Assembly (NCBI RefSeq): GCF_014397785.1
Contig: NZ_VZQQ01000010.1
Location: 206,490 to 270,489 of the forward strand
DNA from: Paraburkholderia podalyriae
GTDB lineage: Bacteria; Pseudomonadota; Gammaproteobacteria; Burkholderiales; Burkholderiaceae
DNA length: 64,000 nt
Direction: 5' to 3'
Shown here: one piece after another, positions 1 through 9,318 of the stretch
Numbering within the stretch: position 1 is the first letter of the stretch
Layout: every line of letters begins with the position of its first letter
The notes under the pieces: model-generated
Databases searched by the model: none
What the model was told of the DNA's origin: nothing
The model's input: only the letters and a program-made list of their open reading frames with translations
Translations under genes and position numbers: made by a program

Positions 1-430
1 GGCTTACCTCGAGCGGCACGGCGTGCCGCAAACGCCGGCGGACCTCGCGCGGCACACCTGCCTGCAGATGGTGACGCCGGTGAATCCGCCGGACAAATGG
101 ACCTTCGACGGCCCGAACGGCGAGGAAACCGTCTCGCTCGGCGCGACGACGTTTCAGGTGAACGTGGCCGAGGCGATGGTCGTGGCCGTCTGCCAGGGGA
201 TGGGCGTGGCGCTGATTCCGATCTACTCGGCGATCAGCCGTCTGCGCAGCGGCGAGCTGGTGTGGCTGATGCCCGAGTACACTTCCCAGCAGATGAATCT
301 GTATGCGCTGTATCCGTCGCGGCAGTATCTCGACGCGAAGATCCGCACGTGGGTCGAATTCCTGCGCGACGAGTTGCCCTCCACGCTGGCGGCGGATCAG
401 GAAGAGTTGCGGCAGTTCGCGCGGACCTGA
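1..430 (+). CDS. LysR-type transcriptional regulator, C-terminal part (cut by window edge)
   Basis: The reading frame is open from the window edge (first full codon at base 2) to the TGA at 428-430. Only about 143 residues of the effector-binding domain are present. The stretch CQGMGVALIPIYSA is typical of the second subdomain of the LysR substrate-binding fold, and the C-terminal LYPSRQYLDAKIRTWVEFL resembles the family's final helix. The N-terminal winged helix-turn-helix that would confirm the family lies outside the window. The effector and target genes cannot be inferred. The call rests on family resemblance and is fairly secure. Confidence 0.8.
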   Translation, partial: AYLERHGVPQTPADLARHTCLQMVTPVNPPDKWTFDGPNGEETVSLGATTFQVNVAEAMVVAVCQGMGVALIPIYSAISRLRSGELVWLMPEYTSQQMNLYALYPSRQYLDAKIRTWVEFLRDELPSTLAADQEELRQFART

Positions 431-627
431 GCGCGTGCTTGCCATGCGTTGACGTTCGGCCGGTGCGTGGCGTGACAGCCTGTTACACGCTCGCCGCGCC
501 GCAACATTTCTTTACTTCTCCCGCGCAGTCGATTTGCTAACGTGTCGTTCACGCGCCGCCGCTCTGGCCGGACGCGCTGGATTCGCCACCGTTCGGCACC
601 TCGCAACCACTGAAGGACGACACATCC

Positions 628-780
628 ATGGATACGCACCTGATGATCGGCTTGGCCGTCATGTTTGGTCTGATCGGCGTCGCCGCGTCGCGCGATCTGC
701 TGCGCCGCATCCGCGAACAGCAGCCGCAACTCGTGCCGGTCGAGGTCGAGTCACAGGATGCGCGGCGCCGGGAGCGGTGA
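628..780 (+). CDS. small single-pass membrane protein, unknown function
   Basis: This 50-codon ORF starts at ATG 628, with a purine-rich GAAGGA about ten bases upstream acting as a plausible ribosome binding site. Residues 5-20 (LMIGLAVMFGLIGVAA) form one hydrophobic helix. They are followed by a strongly charged, arginine-rich tail (RDLLRRIREQ near the middle, RRRER at the end), which suggests a cytoplasmic C-terminus. I do not recognise the family. It stands alone, about 200 bases behind the LysR gene and convergent with the metallophosphoesterase. The alternative is a chance ORF, but the codon choice and the membrane-helix pattern favour a real gene. Confidence 0.5.
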   Translation: MDTHLMIGLAVMFGLIGVAASRDLLRRIREQQPQLVPVEVESQDARRRER

Positions 781-816
781 GGCGCGGCAGCGGGCTGATC
801 CGATGCAACGGGCTCG

Positions 817-1623
817 CTAGATCTCGACAACCTTGTCCCACGCGAACAGCGGATTTTCCCACTGGCGCGTGCGTCGGTTGAAATAGCCGCGCGGATTGCA
901 CACGACGCGCGTGCCGTCCACCACGTAGTCGAACGATGTGTGCGTGTGGCCATGAATCCACAGCGCGACAGGCGCGCGCACCAGCTCCGGCAGATGATTG
1001 ACGAAGCCCGCGGATACGCGGTCCTCGGCAAAGCGCCCGGCCAGACTCAGCCGATGCGGCGCATGGTGCGTGACCACGATCGTTTGGCCGGCGAACGGCC
1101 TCGCAAGCTCGCTTTCGAGCCATGCGCGTGCATGCCGGTGCAGCGCGAGCGAATCTGCGGGCGTGAAGTCGCGCGCGGCGTCGCGCGGGTCGTGCGGCCA
1201 GTTCATCTGGATCAACCCGCGATAGTCGAGCATGACCCGGCGCGCGGCGGCGATCGATTCCTCGATCGCATCGGGCGTCGCGCCGTACAGCGCGAAGTCG
1301 GTCCACAACGTCGTGCCGAGCACGCGCCAGCGTCCGTGGCTGTCGACGAGCGCGGCGTTGTTCAGCACATGCACGTTGTCGACCTGCGCGGCCGCGTCGA
1401 GCATCGCGCTCTCCAGCGCGCCGAACTCACCGTCGTAATACTCGTGATTGCCCGGCACGTAGACGACCGGCACCGCGTCGTCGAACGCCTGCGCGGCCCA
1501 GCGCGGGCCGGCCGCATGGTTGTGAATGTCGCCCGCCAGCACGACCAGATCCGCCTGAGCATGTGGGATCAGTTCAGGTTCGTCGTTTTCCAGATGCAGA
1601 TCGGACAGCACGCGAATCTTCAC
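817..1623 (-). CDS. calcineurin-like metallophosphoesterase
   Basis: A 268-residue cytoplasmic protein carrying the full set of calcineurin-like phosphoesterase metal-binding motifs: SDLH at residues 7-10, GDIH at 31-34, GNHE at 58-61, then THHAPH near 180 and HGHTH near 220. These residues coordinate two metal ions for phosphoester hydrolysis; the substrate cannot be read from the sequence. It begins with the usual MKIRVLSDLH, so the start is secure. It lies 52 bases behind the FAD oxidoreductase on the same strand and may be the last gene of a wrbA-led run. No signal peptide is visible. Confidence 0.9.
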   Translation of the reverse strand: MKIRVLSDLHLENDEPELIPHAQADLVVLAGDIHNHAAGPRWAAQAFDDAVPVVYVPGNHEYYDGEFGALESAMLDAAAQVDNVHVLNNAALVDSHGRWRVLGTTLWTDFALYGATPDAIEESIAAARRVMLDYRGLIQMNWPHDPRDAARDFTPADSLALHRHARAWLESELARPFAGQTIVVTHHAPHRLSLAGRFAEDRVSAGFVNHLPELVRAPVALWIHGHTHTSFDYVVDGTRVVCNPRGYFNRRTRQWENPLFAWDKVVEI

Positions 1624-1675
1624 GGACGCGACTCCTGCGAAACGCCTGCGCGCCGGATCGCGGAGGCTTCAGACA

Positions 1676-3094
1676 TTAGCGTAGCACCTTGCCCGGATTC
1701 ATCAGGTTCAGCGGATCGAGCGCCTGCTTGATCGCGCGCATCATCCGCACTTCGACGTCCTGCTTGTAGTGCGCGGCATCGTCGATCTTCAGCTGGCCGA
1801 GTCCATGTTCGGCGCTGATGCTGCCGCGATGCGCAGCCACGCTGTCGTAGACGATCCGGTTGATCGGGCTTTGATATTCCCGCAGAAACGCCTTCGCGTC
1901 GACGCCCTCGGGTGTCTGCACGTTGTAGTGCAGATTGCCGTCGCCGAGATGGCCGAACGTGACCATGCGCGCGCCCGGTGCGGCTTGCGCGATCGCGGCG
2001 TCGGTCGCCTCGATGAAATGGCCGATGCGTGAAATCGGCACCGCGATGTCGTGCTTGATGTTAAGCCCTTCCTCGGCCTGCGCGAGCGGAATGTGCTCGC
2101 GCAGATTCCAGAACGCGCGCGACTGCGCGAGGTTTTCCGCGACCACGGCGTCTTCGACGAGACCCTGTTCGAGTGCGGTCTCCATCAGCCCCTCGAACAG
2201 CGTGCGCGCGTGGACTTCGCTTTCGCTGTCCGACAGTTCGAGCAGCACGACCTGCGCATGCGGTTCGGCGAACGGATAACGCATCTGCTCGAAATGCCGG
2301 CCGACGAGGCGCAGGCAGAAATCCGACATCAGCTCGAAGCCGGTCAACAGCGGCCCGGCGACGCGCTGCGTGAGCGCGAGAAAATCGAGCGCCGCATGCG
2401 GCGACGCGAGCGCGGCAAGCGCGGTGACTCGCGCGGCGGGCTGCGGATGCAGCTTCAACACCGCCGCGGTGATCAGGCCGAGCGTACCTTCCGCGCCGAT
2501 GAACAGGTCGCGCAGATCGTAGCCAGTGTTGTCCTTGCGCAGCCCGCGCAGGCCGTCCCATAGTTCGCCTTGCGGCGTCACCACTTCGAGGCCGAGACAT
2601 AGTTCGCGCGCGTTGCCATAACGCAGTACACCGGTGCCGCCCGCGTTGGTCGACAGATTGCCCCCGATCGTGCAGCTGCCTTCGGCGGCGAGGCTCAGCG
2701 CAAACAGACGCCCGGCCGCTTCGGCGTGCTTCTGCACCTCGGCGAGAATCACGCCGGCTTCGACGGTGATCGTGTTGTTGTGCGGATCGATGTCGCGCAC
2801 GCGATTCAGGCGGCGCAGGCTGATGACCGCCTGCGCGCCGCTCGCGTCGGGTGTCGCGCCGCCCGCGAGGCCGGTGTTGCCGCCCTGCGGCACCAGCGCG
2901 ACGCGATGTTCGACCGCGAGCTTGACGAGCGCGGCAGCTTCGGCGGATGTGGCCGGAGCGAGCACCGCGCAGGCCGCGCCGGTGTATCGTCCGCGCCAGT
3001 CGGTCAGAAAGGGCGCCGTGTCGTGCGGGTCGGTCAGTACGTGAGCCGCGCCGATGGCGTCGCGGCAGGCGGCGAGAAAAGCGGTGTGGGTCAT
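1676..3094 (-). CDS. FAD-binding oxidoreductase, GlcD / D-2-hydroxy-acid dehydrogenase family
   Basis: A 472-residue flavoprotein of the FAD-linked oxidase superfamily (FAD_binding_4 plus the C-terminal FAD-oxidase domain). The N-terminal FAD site shows PQGGNTGLAGG around residues 70-80 and GGNLSTNAGG near 145; GAEGTLGLITAAVLKLHP ends the FAD domain. The C-terminal domain has GHLGDGNLHYNV, where histidines typically bind a metal and the substrate carboxylate, and ends in LMNPGKVL as in glycolate-oxidase GlcD and D-2-hydroxyglutarate dehydrogenases. It probably oxidises a D-2-hydroxy acid; which one is not determinable. It follows the DUF2069 gene by 48 bases on the same strand. Confidence 0.9.
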   Translation of the reverse strand: MTHTAFLAACRDAIGAAHVLTDPHDTAPFLTDWRGRYTGAACAVLAPATSAEAAALVKLAVEHRVALVPQGGNTGLAGGATPDASGAQAVISLRRLNRVRDIDPHNNTITVEAGVILAEVQKHAEAAGRLFALSLAAEGSCTIGGNLSTNAGGTGVLRYGNARELCLGLEVVTPQGELWDGLRGLRKDNTGYDLRDLFIGAEGTLGLITAAVLKLHPQPAARVTALAALASPHAALDFLALTQRVAGPLLTGFELMSDFCLRLVGRHFEQMRYPFAEPHAQVVLLELSDSESEVHARTLFEGLMETALEQGLVEDAVVAENLAQSRAFWNLREHIPLAQAEEGLNIKHDIAVPISRIGHFIEATDAAIAQAAPGARMVTFGHLGDGNLHYNVQTPEGVDAKAFLREYQSPINRIVYDSVAAHRGSISAEHGLGQLKIDDAAHYKQDVEVRMMRAIKQALDPLNLMNPGKVLR

Positions 3095-3142
3095 CTGGTC
3101 GATTGGCGGTATTAGGGGCGGCAGCGTGTCGGGGCTAGGCCG

Positions 3143-3565
3143 TCAGGCGGGCGGGGTGGGTTCGCTGGCGGCCTGCTTTGCGGCCCGTTTTGCGGCCCGT
3201 TTAGCCGCACGCTTGAAAGGCCCGACGTACGCGAGTGCGCAAGCGAAGAAAATCACGGCCAGCGCCGCTTGCAGCCAGCCGAGCCGCGCACTCAAGCCAT
3301 GGTCGCTCCAGCCGCGCACGACGCCTTCGGCGAAGTACAGCAGGATCAGCATCGAAGCCCATTGCATCGTATAAAGCCGGCGTCGCCACACTCCCGGCAA
3401 CGCGCAGAGCAGCGGCAACGCCTTCAGCACGAGCAGCGAGCCGCCGGGCCGCAACGGCGCGAGCCACCATTCCCACGCGATCGCAAGCGCGATCATCGCG
3501 ACCAGCGTGAACGCGGCGACGAGCGCGGCGGCGGCTTTCGGCTGCACGGGCATGGGTTCGTTCAC
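3143..3565 (-). CDS. DUF2069 inner-membrane protein
   Basis: A 140-residue membrane protein with about four hydrophobic segments (roughly residues 14-35, 45-58, 68-85 and 95-115), matching the layout and WxxWLAPLRPGG-type motif of DUF2069 proteins. Function unknown. The cytoplasmic tail carries three near-identical KRAA units followed by a proline-rich end. The start is either GTG at 3565, 10 bases behind the wrbA stop, or ATG at 3553; neither has a strong ribosome binding site. Close spacing to wrbA and the FAD oxidoreductase suggests cotranscription. Confidence 0.8.
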   Translation of the reverse strand: MNEPMPVQPKAAAALVAAFTLVAMIALAIAWEWWLAPLRPGGSLLVLKALPLLCALPGVWRRRLYTMQWASMLILLYFAEGVVRGWSDHGLSARLGWLQAALAVIFFACALAYVGPFKRAAKRAAKRAAKQAASEPTPPA

Positions 3566-3575
3566 GGCTTGGTAC

Positions 3576-4286
<711 letters not shown>

Positions 4287-4310
4287 TCAGCAAGCAAGGA
4301 GGCAGGTTTG

Positions 4311-5621
4311 TTGGTTAGGGTGCGTTTCGATCTCGACACGCTCAAACGGCTTGCGCAATTCGCCGCGCAACGCATCGGCGAGGACCGGATTCCGCAGGTC
4401 GCGGGCAGTCTGACGTTCACGACGATGCTCGCGCTCGTGCCGCTCGCCACCGTCGCGTTTGCGCTGTTCACCGCGTTTCCGATCTTCAGCTCGTTCCAGG
4501 CGTCGCTGCAGTTTTTTCTGGCCGACCACCTGATGCCCGCGCAGTTGAACGATCAGATCTTCAAGTATCTGAACCAGTTCGCGTCGAAGGCCAAAGGGCT
4601 GACCACGATCGGCATGATCGTGCTGTTCGTCACCGCGGTGATGACGATGATGACCGTCGAGTCCGCGTTCAACGTGATCTGGCGCGTACGCAAGGCGCGG
4701 CCCGTCGCGCAGCGCATTCTCGTCTACTGGGCGATCATCACGCTCGGTCCGATCCTGATCGGCGTGAGTCTGTCGATCTCGTCGTATCTGTTCACGCAAT
4801 CGATGTCGTTCAGTGCCGCGCAGCGCATCACCCCGCTGATCGAATGGGCGCTCGCGAGCGCCTCGCTGCCGTTTACGATGCTCGCGTTCACGATTCTTTA
4901 CGTTTATCTGCCGAATTGCCGCGTCGAATGGCGCGACGCGGTGGTCGGCGGCGTGATCGCGGCGGTCGCGTTCGAGCTCGCCAAGCGCGGCTTCGGCTAC
5001 TACGTGCGCCGTATTCCGACCTATACGGCCGTGTATGGCGCGTTCGCCGCGGTGCCGCTGTTCCTGCTGTGGATGTACCTGTGCTGGTTCATCACGCTGA
5101 CCGGCGCGATGATTGCATCGGCGTTGCCGGCGATTCGCATCGGTCAGTTTCACCGCCCCGTGTTCTACGGCAGCAATCTGTTCGATTCGCTCGAATTGCT
5201 CGCGCGGCTGTGCGAAGCGCGCGAGGCCGGCAGGCGCGGCTACACGATGCCCGAGCTTGCGCGCATGCTTCGCCGCGACATGGATACGACGCTGATGCTG
5301 TTGCAGCGTCTCGAGGAGATCGAGTGGATCGCGCGGCTGGAGGAGGACCATACCGGCCCGCACTTCGTGTTGCTCGCGAACCCGGCGCAGGTGACCGTGC
5401 AGCGGCTGTACGACCTGTTCGTGATCGACCGTGCGGAGCTCACGTATCAGCTCGAACTCGACTCAACGCGGGTGGACAGCGGCATGCTGCTTGCCGCGCT
5501 CGACAACGACCAGCTGAAGGTGACGCTCGCCGCGTTGCTCGCCTCGCGCGCGGCGGCAAGGGCGGCGCGACCCGGAGACGGCGAGCGAGCGGCGGCTTCG
5601 ATGCCGCACCAGGCAGCGTGA
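4311..5621 (+). CDS. YihY/BrkB family inner-membrane protein
   Basis: A protein of about 436 residues. Its first 270 residues match the YihY/UPF0761 family once misnamed ribonuclease BN. About six transmembrane helices are visible, with the family's conserved IPQVAGSLTFTTMLALVPL near the start and YGAFAAVPLFLLWMYLCW near 245. The last 150 residues are soluble and resemble a winged-helix region (YTMPELARMLRRDMDTTLMLL). The start codon is TTG: an AAGGAGG at 4296-4302 is 8 bases before TTG 4311 and 5 before TTG 4308, and no ATG is available before the conserved region. Function unknown. Convergent with the Mpo1-like gene. Confidence 0.88.
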   Translation: MVRVRFDLDTLKRLAQFAAQRIGEDRIPQVAGSLTFTTMLALVPLATVAFALFTAFPIFSSFQASLQFFLADHLMPAQLNDQIFKYLNQFASKAKGLTTIGMIVLFVTAVMTMMTVESAFNVIWRVRKARPVAQRILVYWAIITLGPILIGVSLSISSYLFTQSMSFSAAQRITPLIEWALASASLPFTMLAFTILYVYLPNCRVEWRDAVVGGVIAAVAFELAKRGFGYYVRRIPTYTAVYGAFAAVPLFLLWMYLCWFITLTGAMIASALPAIRIGQFHRPVFYGSNLFDSLELLARLCEAREAGRRGYTMPELARMLRRDMDTTLMLLQRLEEIEWIARLEEDHTGPHFVLLANPAQVTVQRLYDLFVIDRAELTYQLELDSTRVDSGMLLAALDNDQLKVTLAALLASRAAARAARPGDGERAAASMPHQAA

Positions 5622-5655
5622 CAGGGCGGCTCGACTTCGAGCCGCCCCGGTAGAA

Positions 5656-5976
5656 CTACAACGAAATCTTGCCCACGCAGATGTCCTTGAACATCACCCA
5701 GTCGCCCATCAGGCTGTAAAACGGATGACGGAAGGTGGCCGGCCGGTTCTTTTCGAAGAAGAAATGGCCGACCCACGCGAAGCCATAGCCGCACACCACG
5801 GCCGCCGGCAACCATAGCCAGCCGCCGGTGGCGAGCGCCATCGCGAGACAGCCAATCACGCCGAGCGAGCCGACGAAATGCAGCCGCCGCGACACGAGGT
5901 TGCGATGCTCGCTCAGGTAGTACGGATAAAACTCCGCGAAGCTCGCGAAGTGATCGGTATGTGCTGTATGAGCCAT
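5656..5976 (-). CDS. Mpo1-like / DUF962 membrane protein
   Basis: A 106-residue protein with two hydrophobic segments around residues 32-65. It has the DUF962 (Mpo1-like) hallmarks: FYPYYLSEHRN near 16-26, RRLHFVGS at 30-37 and GHFFFEKNRPATFRHP near 70-85. The conserved histidines are the proposed iron ligands in the yeast relative Mpo1, a dioxygenase in phytosphingosine breakdown; whether this bacterial version does similar chemistry is unknown. It is separate from its neighbours, and the YihY gene converges on it 35 bases away. Confidence 0.85.
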   Translation of the reverse strand: MAHTAHTDHFASFAEFYPYYLSEHRNLVSRRLHFVGSLGVIGCLAMALATGGWLWLPAAVVCGYGFAWVGHFFFEKNRPATFRHPFYSLMGDWVMFKDICVGKISL

Positions 5977-6119
5977 GACGGCCTCCGGAGGCTGAAAAAG
6001 ACAGCTTCAATCATTCTCCGGCGATCGCCTGCCTAACGCAACCTGGCCATTCGCGACGCCTTTGCGGCGACCGCCCGCGGACCACCGAGGTGCACGCAGA
6101 GCCGCAATCGCACGCCCAC

Positions 6120-6953
6120 TCAACGCGCTTCGTGCGGCGGCCGCGAAGCGAAGCCGTACAGCGCATCGAGCGTCGCGTCGGGTTGCTCGGTCATTAACGC
6201 ATGGCCCGCATCGAGCGTGACGGTGTCGACCGGCATACCCGCTTGCGCGAGCGCATCGGCAAGCGCTTTCGCCACACGCGGCGGGGTCATTGCGTCGCGC
6301 CGGCCGACGATCAGACGCGTTGCGCAACGCACCTGCGCCGCGCGGGCGAGGCCGTCCGCATAGGTGTGGCAGGCGGTGAAATCGGTGTGGAACAGATGCG
6401 GTTCACCGCTAGAGGCGACGTGCTCCATCAGCCGCTGGTTCATGCCGTGCAGCCAGAAACCGGGGCCGGGGCAGGACGGCTTCGCGGCGAGCGTCGAATG
6501 CGACCACTGGTTGACCATGGCGATCGCCTCGGGCTCGCGATGGAGCGCGGCGTCGAGCAGCGCGTCGGAGACGGTCATCGGCAGCGCGGTCGCGAGCAGC
6601 GCAAGATGCGTCGCGCGCTGCGGATAGCGGCCGGCGAAGTCGAGGGCGATCAGCGAGCCCATGCTGTGACCGGCGACGAACGCACGCGTGACGCCCGCGG
6701 TGTCGAGCAACGCGGCGAGCCAGTCGGCCAGCGCGGCGATGCTGGCGAGCGCGGGTCCGGCGCTGCGGCGGTGGCCCGGCAGATCCACCGCGAGCACGCC
6801 GAAGCCGTGATGCGCGAAGTAGCGGCTTTGCAGCGCCCACACGCTGTGATCGTGTTCGGCGCCGTGAATGAATACCGCTGTCGGCAGGCTCGCATCGAAG
6901 GGTTTGCCGCCTGTGTAGGCGTAGGCCGGTTTGCCTTGAACGGTGACGATCAT
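6120..6953 (-). CDS. alpha/beta hydrolase, translationally coupled to metY
   Basis: A 277-residue alpha/beta-hydrolase with oxyanion motif FIHGAEHDHSVW near residue 28, nucleophile elbow GHSMGS near 95 (Ser nucleophile), an acidic residue around VGRRDAMTP near 220, and the catalytic His in LDAGHALM near 250. No signal peptide. Its ATG overlaps the metY stop codon in an ATGA arrangement (6950-6953), so translation is likely coupled. Substrate unknown. A role in deacylating O-acetyl-homoserine or a related ester would fit the pairing but is inference. Confidence 0.85.
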   Translation of the reverse strand: MIVTVQGKPAYAYTGGKPFDASLPTAVFIHGAEHDHSVWALQSRYFAHHGFGVLAVDLPGHRRSAGPALASIAALADWLAALLDTAGVTRAFVAGHSMGSLIALDFAGRYPQRATHLALLATALPMTVSDALLDAALHREPEAIAMVNQWSHSTLAAKPSCPGPGFWLHGMNQRLMEHVASSGEPHLFHTDFTACHTYADGLARAAQVRCATRLIVGRRDAMTPPRVAKALADALAQAGMPVDTVTLDAGHALMTEQPDATLDALYGFASRPPHEAR

Positions 6954-8347
6954 GCGGACTCCGGGCGGGCGGGGGCGCTGGTGCCGGCGGGCGCGGCAGT
7001 GGCGGTTTGCTGCGAGGCGCTGGCGTCTGGCGTTGCGGTACGTCTGCCGCCCGCCGGTTGCGCGGCTTTTTGCGCGGCCTTCAGCGCGCGCTTGAGATCG
7101 TCGATCAGGTCATCCGGATCTTCGAGACCAATCGACAGACGGATCGTGCCTTCCGCGATACCGGCCGCTGCGAGCGCGGCGGTATCCATGCGGAAATGCG
7201 TCGTCGATGCCGGATGGATCACCAGCGAGCGCGCGTCGCCGACGTTCGCGAGATGCGAGAAGAGCGTGAGCGCTTCGATGAAGGCGCGCCCGGCCGCGCG
7301 GTCGCCGCGCAGGTTGAAGCTGAACACCGCGCCGGCGCCGCGCGGTAGCAGCCGCCTGGCGAGCGCGTGGTCGGGATGCGTCGGCAACTCGGGATAGGCG
7401 ACCGATTCGACCGCCGCATGCCCGGCGAGAAATTCGACCACGCGCCGGGTGTTGGCGACGTGACGCTCCATGCGCAACGGCAGCGTCTCGATGCCTTGCA
7501 GCAGCTGCCACGCGGCCTGCGGATGCAGGCACGCGCCGAAGTCGCGCAAGCCTTCCCGGCGCGCGCGCAGCAGGAACGGCGCGACGGTGCTTTCCTCGGC
7601 GAACACCATGCCGTGGAAACCGTCGTACGGCTCGGTGAATTCGGGAAAGCGGCCGGAAGCCTCGAAGTCGAACGTGCCGCCGTCGACCAGCACGCCGCCG
7701 ATCGTCGTACCGTGGCCGCCGAGAAACTTGGTCGCCGAGTGGTAGACGAAGTCGGCGCCGTGCTCGAACGGGCGCAGCAGGTAAGGCGTCGTGAAGGTCG
7801 AATCGACCAGCAACGGCACCCGGTGCGCGTGCGCGATCTGCGCGAGCGCGGCGATGTCGAGCACATCGAGGCCCGGATTGCCGAGCGTTTCGCCGAATAG
7901 CAGGCGCGTGTTGGGGCGCAGCGCGGCGCGCCACGCGGGGAGGTCACCGGCCTTGACGAAGGTCGTCTCGATGCCGAAGCGCCGCAGCGTGTAATGCAGC
8001 AGGCTGTGCGAGCCGCCGTACAGCGCGCTCGACGCGACGATGTGCGAGCCTGCGCCCATCAGCGTCGCGATCGCGAGATGCAGCGCGGCCTGGCCGCTCG
8101 CGGTGCCGATCGCGCCGGCGCCGTTTTCGAGCGCGGCGACGCGCTCCTCGAACACGGCGACGGTCGGATTCGAGATGCGCGAGTAGACGTGGCCGGCGCG
8201 CTCCATGTTGAATAGCGCGGCGGCGTGGTCCGAGTCGCGGAACGAAAACGACGTGGTCTGGTAGATCGGCGTCGCGCGCGCCCCGGTGGCGGGGTCGGGG
8301 GCTGCGCCGGCGTGCAGCGCGAGCGTATCGAAACGGTTGGCGGACAT
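6950..8347 (-). CDS. metY: O-acetylhomoserine sulfhydrylase (PLP-dependent)
   Basis: A 465-residue member of the Cys/Met-metabolism PLP family, closest in pattern to O-acetylhomoserine aminocarboxypropyltransferase, which makes homocysteine from O-acetylhomoserine and sulfide. It starts MSANRFDTLALHAGA and shows YSRISNPT near 70 and GTASGQAALHLA near 95. The PLP-lysine motif HSATKFLGGHG lies around 210 and IGLEDPDDLIDDLKRAL near the end. The last 45 residues are a low-complexity Ala/Thr/Gln/Pro tail absent from most relatives. I used ATG 8347 rather than 8404, since the extra residues are proline-rich and unconserved. It overlaps the hydrolase gene by four bases. Confidence 0.9.
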   Translation of the reverse strand: MSANRFDTLALHAGAAPDPATGARATPIYQTTSFSFRDSDHAAALFNMERAGHVYSRISNPTVAVFEERVAALENGAGAIGTASGQAALHLAIATLMGAGSHIVASSALYGGSHSLLHYTLRRFGIETTFVKAGDLPAWRAALRPNTRLLFGETLGNPGLDVLDIAALAQIAHAHRVPLLVDSTFTTPYLLRPFEHGADFVYHSATKFLGGHGTTIGGVLVDGGTFDFEASGRFPEFTEPYDGFHGMVFAEESTVAPFLLRARREGLRDFGACLHPQAAWQLLQGIETLPLRMERHVANTRRVVEFLAGHAAVESVAYPELPTHPDHALARRLLPRGAGAVFSFNLRGDRAAGRAFIEALTLFSHLANVGDARSLVIHPASTTHFRMDTAALAAAGIAEGTIRLSIGLEDPDDLIDDLKRALKAAQKAAQPAGGRRTATPDASASQQTATAAPAGTSAPARPESA

Positions 8348-8537
8348 CGTGGGCGGCGGGGCCGCGTGCGGCGGCCTCGCGAAAGAACAGGGTGGGCCGG
8401 CCATCCTATCATTGGCGCGCGCCGCTTCAAGCGCGGTTTTCCCGTGGGTTTGTACCCGGTTGGTCTATGGCTTCGTGCGGCGTGTGCCGGGAGCGGGGCA
8501 TGCTCGCTATCTGGAAGTCAGATGAATGGGAGGACCC

Positions 8538-8578
8538 GGAAGGCCGCCGAGCCTTGGCTGGCGGCCGGCTTTCCTTTT
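8538..8578 (+). terminator. possible terminator-like hairpin, no gene assigned
   Basis: GGCCGCC (8542-8548) pairs with GGCGGCC (8560-8566), and the outer GGAA pairs with TTCC just before TTTT at 8575-8578. No plus-strand gene ends here: metY runs the other way and the CBS gene starts 71 bases later. It could end an unannotated short transcript or be a leader element; nothing else supports either idea. Confidence 0.3.
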
Positions 8579-8648
8579 ACGGGCCTTTCCGATAGGATCG
8601 AAAAAACATTTCATGCACTGCAAGATTGGCGGCATCAGGAGATAGATC

Positions 8649-9116
8649 ATGCGAGTCAGCGACATTCTTAAAGTCAAGGGCAATACCCTTTTTACGGTCA
8701 CGCCGGAAACCACACTGCATGACGCCGTCAATACCATGGCCGAGCGCGACATCGGCTCGCTTGTCGTGATGGAGTACGGCGACCTCGTCGGCATGCTGAC
8801 GTTTCGCGAAATCATTCTGACCTTGCGCGAGAACGGCGGCAGCGTCGGCACCTCGACGATCCGCAAGGTGATGGACGACCATCCGCTCACCTGCACGCCC
8901 GAAACCGACGTCAACGAAGTGCGCCGCATGATGCTCGAGCATCACGTGCGCTATCTGCCCGTCATGGAAAGCCGCACGCTGATGGGCGTGATCTCGTTTT
9001 ACGACGTCGCGAAGGCGGTGGTCGAGGAGCAGGGGTTCGAGAACCGCATGCTGAAGGCGTATATCCGCGACTGGCCGGAAGAACAGGAAGGACAGGACCA
9101 GCAGCCGGCGCGTTGA
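8649..9116 (+). CDS. tandem CBS-domain protein
   Basis: A 155-residue protein made almost wholly of two CBS motifs (about residues 7-65 and 76-132), which together form one Bateman module that normally senses adenine nucleotides. Visible marks are TLHDAVNTMAERDIGSLVV in the first repeat and DVNEVRRMMLEHHVRYLPV in the second. There is no attached catalytic domain, as in many stand-alone betaproteobacterial CBS proteins. AGGAGA sits 8 bases before the ATG. Partner unknown. It lies 202 bases upstream of the transporter-acyltransferase gene. Confidence 0.9.
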   Translation: MRVSDILKVKGNTLFTVTPETTLHDAVNTMAERDIGSLVVMEYGDLVGMLTFREIILTLRENGGSVGTSTIRKVMDDHPLTCTPETDVNEVRRMMLEHHVRYLPVMESRTLMGVISFYDVAKAVVEEQGFENRMLKAYIRDWPEEQEGQDQQPAR

Positions 9117-9318
9117 TGCGCGTGGCTCGAACGTCGCGCTCCGGCCGTTGCCGCGAGCGCAAATCCGCCGACAGGGCGCGCGCGCAAGCGGGCGCTTTTT
9201 TTGTGTCTGGAACTGGTGCGGGCGGATTGCGGGAGCCGCGTGCGCGTGTCGCGGCGATCCGCTTGCCGGCCGTGCCGCCCGCTTCGTGGCCATTTTTCCG
9301 CGCCGTTCTCCAGACTTC

